Assembly: GCA_024654105.1 (NCBI GenBank)
Contig: JANLID010000157.1
Location: 1-10,286 of the forward strand
DNA: 10,286 nt
DNA from: Gallionella sp.
Lineage (GTDB): Bacteria > Pseudomonadota > Gammaproteobacteria > Burkholderiales > Gallionellaceae
Direction of reading: 5' to 3'
The first letter of the stretch is position 1. Every line of letters starts with the position of its first letter. The notes below the pieces were generated by a model that did not search any database, was not told where the DNA came from, and saw only the letters and a program-made list of their open reading frames with translations. This document shows, in pieces, positions 1-4,450 of the stretch. The translations under genes were made by a program, and so were the position numbers.

Positions 1-40
1 CTCACAAGGCGGAAATATAGGCGACACTTGACGCACTTCT

Positions 41-65
41 CGTTCCCACGGTCTCCGTGGGAACG
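41..65. repeat. GTTCCCACG palindromic repeat, copy 1
   Basis: Perfect inverted repeat with 11-bp arms (41-51 and 55-65, arm CGTTCCCACGG) around a 3-base loop. The same core recurs at 112-136. From general knowledge, GTTCCCACG...CGTGGGAAC palindromes are scattered in intergenic DNA of many beta- and gammaproteobacteria, so I read this as a REP-like element. The surrounding 1-216 stretch shows no convincing coding sequence; mshA/mshB would be expected further left. Confidence 0.75.
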
Positions 66-111
66 CATCAGGGGACGCGCAGCAAATCGCACCGCGGAGC
101 GGCATGGCCAG

Positions 112-136
112 CGTTCCCACGCAGAGCATGGGAACG
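112..136. repeat. GTTCCCACG palindromic repeat, copy 2
   Basis: Second copy of the element at 41-65: arms 112-122 and 126-136 with a single mismatch (C120 opposite A128) and a 3-base loop. Because the copies are themselves palindromic, the left arm of copy 1 can also pair with the right arm of copy 2, giving a larger alternative fold over 41-136. Role unknown. Confidence 0.7.
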
Positions 137-273
137 ATGCGATGCGAAGAAGCTGTACATACTGAAAAAATCGCTTTAAGCCAGCTTCAGTCTCCCTTGT
201 TTTTCGCCCGCTATCTGTGCTTTTTGATACACTGCGCACCTATCGGGATTCCGCTCCTGAAAGGTTATGGGAC

Positions 274-366
274 ATGCGTTTGAGTGCCGGACAAGTCGAA
301 GCGATCAAACAGGAGACCGAACATTTCTTCGGCGCGCAGGTAGAGGTATGGCTGTTCGGTTCGCGG
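274..366 (+). pseudogene. 5' fragment of a MNT-type nucleotidyltransferase fused into mshC
   Basis: Codons 1-31 read as the N-terminal helix and first strand of a minimal nucleotidyltransferase (the MntA-like half of MNT/HEPN modules), ending at W-L-F-G-S-R. The family normally continues with an Asp-x-Asp catalytic pair about 10-15 residues later. Here the reading changes after GSR and runs within 7 residues into the prepilin cleavage site, so no catalytic residue is present and this piece cannot be an enzyme. It brings its own ribosome binding site (GAAAGG, 259-264). The breakpoint coincides with a run of seven G (365-371). It is not a copy of the complete nucleotidyltransferase at 825, which belongs to a different subfamily. 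Confidence 0.7.
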
Positions 367-786
367 GGGGGCAAGAGCCAAGGCGGCTTCACACTGGTCG
401 AGCTGATCATGACGATGGTCATCATCGGCATCATTTCTGCCGTGGCCATTCCACGTTTTTTTGACAACAGCGTGTTTCAGAATCGTGGTGCGGCGGATCA
501 AGTGAAGGCGGCGTTGCGGTATGGGCAGAAGGTGGCGGTTGCGCAGCATCGCCCTGTGAGTGTAAATATCACGGTGGCAGCAACTCCAGATTGCAGCACA
601 ACGCTGGATGTATCTGGCAATGTGAACTGTGCTGTTACGGTAGCAGGGTCTGCTACCGTAACATTCAATGCACTTGGCCAGCCCGTGCAGAATACTTCTC
701 CCTATACGCCGCTTCTTGCACCTGTTCAAATTTCTGCAGGAAGCATGACGGTCACCATCGAGCAGGAAACAGGCTATGTGTACTAA
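274..786 (+). CDS. mshC: MshC-like minor prepilin with a nucleotidyltransferase-derived leader (chimera)
   Basis: The pilin part is a normal MshC/GspH-type minor prepilin. It has a cleavage site GG^FTLVE (F at 388-390), the conserved Glu5, a hydrophobic N-terminal helix (MTMVIIGIISAVAIPRFF), then ADQVKAALRYGQK and a beta-rich C-terminus with two cysteines. The mature part is 132 residues, normal for the family. From the ATG at 274 the leader is 38 residues, whereas prepilin leaders are usually about 6-25. Its first 31 residues (MRLSAGQVEAIK...VWLFGSR) match the start of MNT-type nucleotidyltransferases up to the GSR motif. I chose ATG 274 because GAAAGG at 259-264 lies 9 bases upstream; a GTG at 217 in the same frame is an alternative. 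No ATG lies closer to the pilin sequence. Expected product: a pilus priming or tip subunit of the inner membrane, processed by prepilin peptidase. Whether this chimera is processed cannot be told from sequence. Confidence 0.85.
   Translation: MRLSAGQVEAIKQETEHFFGAQVEVWLFGSRGGKSQGGFTLVELIMTMVIIGIISAVAIPRFFDNSVFQNRGAADQVKAALRYGQKVAVAQHRPVSVNITVAATPDCSTTLDVSGNVNCAVTVAGSATVTFNALGQPVQNTSPYTPLLAPVQISAGSMTVTIEQETGYVY
633..663 (+). other. Perfect 14-bp hairpin inside mshC
   Basis: Arms 633-646 (TGTTACGGTAGCAG) and 650-663 pair perfectly around a 3-base loop (GGT). It lies in coding sequence and translates as VTVAGSATVT, itself a near-palindromic beta-hairpin peptide. A stem this long with so short a loop could stall ribosomes or RNases, or reflect a small inverted duplication. 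Function unknown. Confidence 0.7.
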
Positions 787-787
787 G

Positions 788-817
788 CCGTCATTCCCGC
801 GCAGGCGGGAATGACGG
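788..817. repeat. ATTCCCGC...GCGGGAAT palindromic repeat (dRS3-like)
   Basis: Perfect 13-bp inverted repeat (788-800 and 805-817) with loop GCAG. It starts one base after the mshC stop codon. The core resembles the ATTCCC-N8-GGGAAT repeat known as dRS3 in Neisseria and similar palindromes in other proteobacteria. No T run follows, so it is not a classical intrinsic terminator. Its right arm overlaps the first two bases of GGAG (816-819), the likely ribosome binding site of the gene at 825, so the folded RNA could partly mask that site. Confidence 0.75.
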
Positions 818-824
818 AGCTTGC

Positions 825-1325
825 ATGAAAACCGCTGAACTGTTGCAGTCATTATCTGAAGGGCAGGTGCAGTACGTCCTGGTCGGCGGGATGGCAGTGC
901 AACTGCACGGATTTATGCGCTCCACTTTTAATATCGATCTGGTGCTGGCGATGAATGACGAGAATCTCGTGCGCTTTATTGATGTTGCCAAACGATTCGG
1001 ATTAATCCCTTCCATTCCGGTGTCGATTGAATCCTTAAGGAATGCCAGCCAGATCGAGCAGTGGTACCGCGAAAAGGGAATGTTGGCATTTGCCTTGAGG
1101 GAACCGCAAGTCGGCGGCGGCGTGGTGAATATTCTGGTGCGCCCGGAGGTGCCGTTTGAACAGCTCATGGAGAGTGCGGTGGAAGGAAAGTTGTTTGAAC
1201 AGCAGGTGTGGATCGCCTCCATAGAGGATTTGCTGACGATGAAACGTGTCGCGAACCGCCCCAAAGATCAACTCGACATCGCGGCGCTGGAAAAGATCAA
1301 ACGCGGAGAAGACCCCAATGATTGA
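825..1325 (+). CDS. Nucleotidyltransferase-fold protein (AbiEii/DUF6036-like), possible degenerate active site
   Basis: 166 residues. The start at 825 is supported by GGAG at 816-819. Visible motifs: YVLVGGMAV (residues 17-25, the family's GG motif), LHGFMRSTFNIDL (27-39) where these proteins usually carry Asp-x-Asp, VVNILVRPEVPFEQL (100-114) where the third acidic residue is usual, and a C-terminal IASIEDLLTMKR...RPKDQLDI signature (130-152) typical of the superfamily. Relatives are toxin or partner halves of toxin-antitoxin-like pairs and transfer nucleotides or phosphates to RNA or protein. Here the first Asp reads Asn36 and the third position reads Asn102, leaving only Asp38, so catalysis is doubtful. 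The gene overlaps the next one by 8 bases (ATGATTGA), suggesting coupled translation and a functional pair. It interrupts the usual mshC-mshD adjacency. Confidence 0.8.
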   Translation: MKTAELLQSLSEGQVQYVLVGGMAVQLHGFMRSTFNIDLVLAMNDENLVRFIDVAKRFGLIPSIPVSIESLRNASQIEQWYREKGMLAFALREPQVGGGVVNILVRPEVPFEQLMESAVEGKLFEQQVWIASIEDLLTMKRVANRPKDQLDIAALEKIKRGEDPND

Positions 1326-1554
1326 GTCGCAAAATCGCGTGCGCGTAACAATTTCCGAGGAAATCATGCTTGCTCGACTGGCGCAGTCTGAACAAATGAG
1401 AGAGTTTTTTATCGAAATGTGGAAACAGAATCCAACGTTGGCGAAGCAAGGTGGTGCGCGCGTGCAAAGTTTGCTAACACCGCCGGAGCAAATTGATACT
1501 GAAACAAAGCCCTTATCCCGCCGGGGGAAGGGTGGGGATGGGGGGAAGCTATGA
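1318..1554 (+). CDS. Small protein of unknown function, coupled to the nucleotidyltransferase
   Basis: 78 residues, start ATG at 1318 inside the end of the preceding gene and stop (TGA, 1552-1554) overlapping the start of the next. I do not recognise a family. The first ~60 residues are charged and probably helical (RVRVTISEEIMLARL..., SEQMREFFIEMWKQ), with no signal peptide or membrane segment. The position directly downstream of a nucleotidyltransferase suggests an antitoxin-like or subunit partner, which is inference only. The last ~15 residues (KPLSRRGKGGDGGKL) are Gly/Lys/Arg-rich and encoded by a G-rich repeat-like stretch (1510-1546), so the natural C-terminus may have been lost or extended. 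Confidence 0.6.
   Translation: MIESQNRVRVTISEEIMLARLAQSEQMREFFIEMWKQNPTLAKQGGARVQSLLTPPEQIDTETKPLSRRGKGGDGGKL
1510..1546. repeat. G-rich dispersed-repeat-like segment
   Basis: The stretch CCCTTATCCCGCCGGGGGAA continuing through GGGTGGGGATGGGGGG resembles the CCC(T/C)CxCCCCAACCCTC-type repeats common in proteobacterial intergenic DNA. Here it lies in frame at the end of the small gene. It also supplies GGGGGGAAG (about 1540-1548), the apparent ribosome binding site of the ORF6N gene that starts at 1551. Confidence 0.45.
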
Positions 1555-2084
1555 CTGAAATCATCGCAATTGAGTCTGTTGCGCAGCGTATTTCAGTATT
1601 GCGCGGACACAAGGTAATGATCGATGCCGATTTGGCGGAGCTGTATGACGTACCGACCAAAGCATTGAATCAGGCAGTGCAACGGAATTTGGAGCGATTT
1701 CCTGCTGACTTTATGTTTCAGCTTACCCGAGATGAAAAAACGGAGGTGGTCACAAATTGTGACCACCTCGCCAGGCTCAAGTATTCGCGGACTTTACCTT
1801 ATGCCTTCACAGAACATGGAGCATTGATGTTGGGCAATGCGCTGAAGTCCGACCGTGCGGTCGAGGTCAGCTTGTTGGTGGTGCGCACTTTCGTGCAGTT
1901 GCGCGAAATGCTATCAGGCAACAAAGAGCTGGAAATGAAACTGCTGGAGTTGGAGCGCAAAGTGTCCGGCCACGATCAGGCTCTGGCCGGATTGATTGAC
2001 GCCATTCGGCAACTGATGAAACAACCTGTCAGCGCAAGTCGCCCGATTGGTTTCACCGCGAATATCAAAGGTGGCCATAAATGA
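1551..2084 (+). CDS. ORF6N-domain DNA-binding protein
   Basis: 177 residues. The N-terminal ~110 residues match the ORF6N domain (KilA-N-related, from phages and large DNA viruses, also in bacterial chromosomes): ISVLRGHKVMIDADLAELYDV (13-33, in two parts), KALNQAVQRNLERFPADFMFQL (37-58, in two parts), then LPYAFTEHGALML. A helical, probably coiled-coil segment follows (ELEMKLLELERKVSGHDQAL, ~126-145) that could mediate oligomerisation. Family members are thought to bind DNA, often as phage antirepressor-type regulators. The start is fixed by the strong GGGGGGAAG site six bases upstream and the ATGA overlap with the preceding stop. The stop (TGA, 2082-2084) overlaps the mshD start by 4 bases, so it is coupled to the pilus genes. 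It may control the cassette or the operon (inference). It carries a perfect 13-bp palindrome at 1743-1769. Confidence 0.85.
   Translation: MTEIIAIESVAQRISVLRGHKVMIDADLAELYDVPTKALNQAVQRNLERFPADFMFQLTRDEKTEVVTNCDHLARLKYSRTLPYAFTEHGALMLGNALKSDRAVEVSLLVVRTFVQLREMLSGNKELEMKLLELERKVSGHDQALAGLIDAIRQLMKQPVSASRPIGFTANIKGGHK
1743..1769. other. Perfect 27-base palindrome within the ORF6N gene
   Basis: Arms 1743-1755 (GAGGTGGTCACAA) and 1757-1769 are perfect inverse complements around a single A. It encodes the EVVTNCDHL part of the protein, a sequence I believe recurs in ORF6N proteins, so the palindrome may simply follow from protein constraint. With effectively no loop it looks more like a two-fold protein-binding site on DNA than an RNA hairpin. 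Confidence 0.65.
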
Positions 2085-2554
2085 TGCGTCAACGCGGCAT
2101 CAGCCTGATCGAGCTGATCATGTTCATCGTCATCGTCAGCGTCGCGCTGGCGGGGATTTTGCTGGTGATGAACGTCACTACCAAAAGCAGCGCCGATCCG
2201 GTCATTCATAAACAGGCGATAGCGGCAGCGGAGTCACTGCTGGAAGAGGTTCAGTTGCAGGATTTTATGGATCTGAGCGGATCGGCGGCATGCATACTTC
2301 CCGCCAGTGCGGTGACGGCGGCGAATCGCGCCACGGATTACCATATCGTTGATTGCTATGACAGCTTTGGCATGACAGGCATCACTGACCTGAACAACAA
2401 CCCGGTTGGATTGTCTGCTTACAACGCCAGCGTGGCAATCACGCCTGAGGCGCTGGGCGGCATCGCGGCAGGTAGCGCGGTGCGCATCACGGTCACGGTG
2501 ACCGACCCGCAAAGCAACACTATCGCCATCGACGGCTACAGGACGCGATACTGA
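2081..2554 (+). CDS. mshD: MshD minor prepilin
   Basis: 157 residues. The short leader MMRQRG is followed by ISLIE and a hydrophobic helix (LIMFIVIVSVALAGILLVMN), a standard class III prepilin signal with Glu5 present and Ile instead of Phe at position +1. The following SADPVIHKQAIAAAESLLEE is typical of MshD. Four cysteines-or-fewer periplasmic domain (visible Cys in SAACIL and VDCYD) and a beta-rich C-terminus follow. It overlaps the ORF6N stop (ATGA at 2081-2084), has AAAGGTGG about 8 bases upstream, and overlaps mshO by one base (TGATG). Role by family: minor pilin of the MSHA pilus, likely part of the priming or tip complex with MshC, O and P in the inner membrane and periplasm. Appears intact. 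Confidence 0.9.
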   Translation: MMRQRGISLIELIMFIVIVSVALAGILLVMNVTTKSSADPVIHKQAIAAAESLLEEVQLQDFMDLSGSAACILPASAVTAANRATDYHIVDCYDSFGMTGITDLNNNPVGLSAYNASVAITPEALGGIAAGSAVRITVTVTDPQSNTIAIDGYRTRY

Positions 2555-3465
2555 TGCGAACCACGGCACAACGCGGTTTTACCTTGGTCGAGATGATCAT
2601 GGTGATCGTCATCACCGGCATCATCGGCGGTATAGTGGCGGTGTTTCTCAAGGCACCGGTCCAGCAATACATGGACGTCGCGCGACGAGCCGAACTCACC
2701 GATATCGCCGATACCGCTGTGCGTCGTATGGCGCGCGACATACGCACTGCCGTGCCGAACAGCGTGCGAGTTCCTAATCCGACGAGTACGTCGACCTATA
2801 TTGAATTCATGCCGACTAGGGATGGCGGGCGATACCGCGCTAATTCGACAGGGGGAGGAGTTGGCTGTGGCACGGTGGCGGATTCTGTGCTGGATTTTGC
2901 GGCGGCGGATACCTGCTTCGAGATCATTGGTTCAGCCATTAAATTTAACTCTATCAACGACCAGATCGTTGTCGGTAGCACACAGTCGGATGGTGCGCCG
3001 CCGTATCAATTGCCCACCAGTGCGACGGGAATACGTCGCGCCATCGATGCGGCGGGCGTGGGCACATTCCAATACGTGAAGATAACCTCGACGACAGCGC
3101 TGCCTGCGTGGGCGGAACTATCCTCGCAGCGTTTCGATGTAGTGGATGGTGCGCAGCAGGCGGTGACTTATGCTTGTGTCCCAACAGTGGGCACAGTTGC
3201 TGCTGACGATGGAACACTCTCGCTTATGCGTTATTGGAATTATGGCTTTCATTCGATGCAACAGACACCGGCTGGTATAGCAGCAAACACGGCTCCTGTT
3301 GCCGCACATTCTGAGGCTATTCTTGCCCACAAGGCGAGTGCTTGCGAAATTACCTACGACGTGCCAAACCAACGCTTTGGCCTCGTTACTGTGCGCCTGA
3401 CGCTCACCAGCGGCGGCGAAAGCGTGAGCCTGTACAACGAAATCCACGTGAACAACGCGCCATGA
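2554..3465 (+). CDS. mshO: MshO minor prepilin (PilW/GspJ-like)
   Basis: 303 residues, the usual size. Leader MRTTAQRG then FTLVEMIMVIVITGIIGGIV: canonical cleavage site, Phe+1 and Glu5. Residues ~34-65 (APVQQYMDVARRAELTDIAD, then RRMARDIRTAVPNS) form the conserved amphipathic helix of the PilW/GspJ-like group. The rest is a large periplasmic domain with paired cysteines (GVGCGT, DTCFEI, TYACVP, SACEI). The C-terminus GLVTVRLTLTSGGESVSLYNEIHVNNAP is typical of MshO-like proteins (shown here as a 28-residue region, positions ~276-303). The start is shared with the mshD stop and the stop overlaps the mshP ATG, so translation is coupled in both directions. Predicted minor pilin of the MSHA tip complex. 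Confidence 0.9.
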   Translation: MRTTAQRGFTLVEMIMVIVITGIIGGIVAVFLKAPVQQYMDVARRAELTDIADTAVRRMARDIRTAVPNSVRVPNPTSTSTYIEFMPTRDGGRYRANSTGGGVGCGTVADSVLDFAAADTCFEIIGSAIKFNSINDQIVVGSTQSDGAPPYQLPTSATGIRRAIDAAGVGTFQYVKITSTTALPAWAELSSQRFDVVDGAQQAVTYACVPTVGTVAADDGTLSLMRYWNYGFHSMQQTPAGIAANTAPVAAHSEAILAHKASACEITYDVPNQRFGLVTVRLTLTSGGESVSLYNEIHVNNAP

Positions 3466-4034
3466 TGACCAGAAGACAGATGACAGAAGACAGAAGACAG
3501 ATGACAGAAGACAGAAGACAGATTGCTGTGTGCCGCCGTGTGGCACGCCCGCATCAAGAGCGCGGAACAGCCGCGACAAAACCTCCGTCCTCCGTCCTCC
3601 GTCCCCTGCCCTCTGAACGCGGTTTCAGCCTGGTTTCCGCAATTTTCCTGCTGGTGGTGATTGCGGCGCTCGGCACCTTTGCGGTGACGCTTTCCACCAC
3701 GCAACACCAAAGCCAGGCGCTGGACGTAATGGGCTCGCGCGCCTACCAGGCGGCACGGGCCGGAATCGAGTGGGCGGCGCATAAAGTGGTAAACGAACCG
3801 GCGCCGGCACTCGCAGCGCCATGTTCCAACACCAGCTTAGGCTCACTGGGTGGAACACTGGCGCCTTTCACTGTTACGGTAAATTGGTGTGCCGCCTCGC
3901 ACGTCGAAGGAGCGGATACGATGGGAAATCCAATTTACATCTGGATCTACGACGTGAGCGCGGTGGCGAACGCCGGCACGCTGGGCGGCACAGATTACGT
4001 CGAGCGCGTGATCAGCGTGAAGATGGGCAAGTGA
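3462..4034 (+). CDS. mshP: MshP minor pilin with repeat-encoded 54-residue leader
   Basis: 190 residues from ATG 3462, which overlaps the mshO stop (ATGA); a second ATG follows at 3465. The pilin part begins at ERG^FSLVSAIFLLVVIAAL (F at 3624-3626). Glu5 is replaced by Ser, as expected for the MshP/PilX-like minor pilins thought to cap the tip. Then come RAYQAARAGIEWAAHKVVN (characteristic of the family), a periplasmic domain with cysteines, SHVEGAD and a C-terminal DYVER. The 54 residues before the cleavage site are abnormal: RRQMTED occurs in tandem with a 7-residue period, translated from heptanucleotide repeats (3469-3524), and SSVLRPLP derives from a second repeat run (3582-3616). GTG codons at 3528 and 3540 would shorten the leader to 32 or 28 residues. 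Mature length (136) is normal. Processing of so long a leader is uncertain. Confidence 0.85.
   Translation: MMTRRQMTEDRRQMTEDRRQIAVCRRVARPHQERGTAATKPPSSVLRPLPSERGFSLVSAIFLLVVIAALGTFAVTLSTTQHQSQALDVMGSRAYQAARAGIEWAAHKVVNEPAPALAAPCSNTSLGSLGGTLAPFTVTVNWCAASHVEGADTMGNPIYIWIYDVSAVANAGTLGGTDYVERVISVKMGK
3469..3524 (+). repeat. Heptanucleotide tandem repeat (ACAGAAG/ACAGATG), 8 units
   Basis: Eight consecutive 7-base units: CCAGAAG, ACAGATG, ACAGAAG, ACAGAAG, ACAGATG, ACAGAAG, ACAGAAG, ACAGATT. There is also a 21-base higher-order period (ATG-AAG-AAG type order), which equals seven codons and so keeps the mshP frame. One 7-base gain or loss would shift frame; a 21-base change would not. It lies directly after the mshO stop and forms the 5' end of mshP. 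Confidence 0.9.
3582..3616 (+). repeat. Second heptanucleotide repeat run (CCTCCGT), 5 units
   Basis: Units CCTCCGT (3582-3588, 3589-3595, 3596-3602), then the degenerate CCCCTGC and CCTCTGA. On the opposite strand the unit reads ACGGAGG, two transitions from ACAGAAG in the first run, so the two arrays are related and in inverted orientation. They flank about 57 bases of unremarkable sequence. Together (3469-3616) they look like one repeat-bounded insert placed between the mshO stop and the prepilin cleavage site of mshP. Confidence 0.8.
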
Positions 4035-4044
4035 TCTAACTTGG

Positions 4045-4357
4045 TTTACGCAGGGTGCGCGGCTTTATCAGGCGGTGCGGGCAGGGGTGGACTGTGGGGG
4101 CGTACCAAGTACTGCCAAATTCTGCGGTTCCGGGCGGCCTTTGCCACCGCTTGTCGGACTGGTGCAACCTCTCAAGTGACTGCCCCTTGCCAAACACACT
4201 GGCCGGGTTTAGCGTCAATGCAGTCTGTGGCGCAACCTCGCATGTGGAGGGCGCATCGACGCTGTGGGTATACAGCCTGACCTCGACCGCGATGCAGGGT
4301 ACGGTGGCGACGCCGGACTACGTCGAGCGGCAGATGGCGGTTACAATCGCGCAGTAG
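4045..4357 (+). pseudogene. Truncated, frameshifted second mshP copy
   Basis: Beginning about 10 bases after the mshP stop, the frame containing 4057-4059 reads TQGARLYQAVRAGVD, matching MshP RAYQAARAGIEW. At 4093-4100 the reading shifts to the next frame, GAYQVLPNSAVPG, and continues to SHVEGAS, DYVERQMAV and the stop at 4355-4357. Removing one T (4095) restores a continuous GVDWGAYQVL, so I infer a single-base insertion. The leader, transmembrane helix and roughly the first third of an MshP are missing. Similarity to the intact copy is clear but far from identical, so this is either an old duplication or the 3' end of the original gene left behind when another allele was inserted. It cannot make a pilin: there is no cleavage site and no membrane segment. 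After it, 4358-4450 holds no gene that I can support, only the ribosome binding site GGAG (4440-4443) of the next gene. Confidence 0.8.
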
Positions 4358-4450
4358 CGTTACCCAGTTGAAATATATGATGAGAAATTGCGGCCCACTT
4401 CGAATCGATGTTACGCCTGCCCCGGATTCAAGATCGCGTGGAGATGAAGA

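Noticed and set aside
197..230. Possible promoter before the mshC chimera (TTGTTT and TGATAC)
   Set aside because: The spacing between the two boxes is about 22 bases, too long for a convincing sigma-70 promoter.
217..273. GTG 217 as the true mshC start
   Set aside because: The 19 extra residues match nothing I recognise, and ATG 274 has a ribosome binding site and coincides with the usual start of the nucleotidyltransferase family. Kept only as an alternative.
788..817. Hairpin after mshC as an intrinsic terminator
   Set aside because: No run of T follows on either strand, and the downstream genes are tightly coupled to the operon, so a repeat element is the better reading.
591..824. Upstream extension of the nucleotidyltransferase reading frame into mshC
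   Set aside because: The extension is out of frame with mshC, crosses the 13-bp hairpin and has no family similarity. ATG 825 has a good ribosome binding site.
3469..3616. Heptamer arrays as a possible CRISPR
   Set aside because: The units are 7 bases and directly adjacent with no unique spacers, and no cas genes are near.
4358..4450. Promoter for mshQ around TTGAAA (4368-4373)
   Set aside because: No acceptable -10 box is found at the expected spacing, so mshQ is more simply read as the end of the operon.
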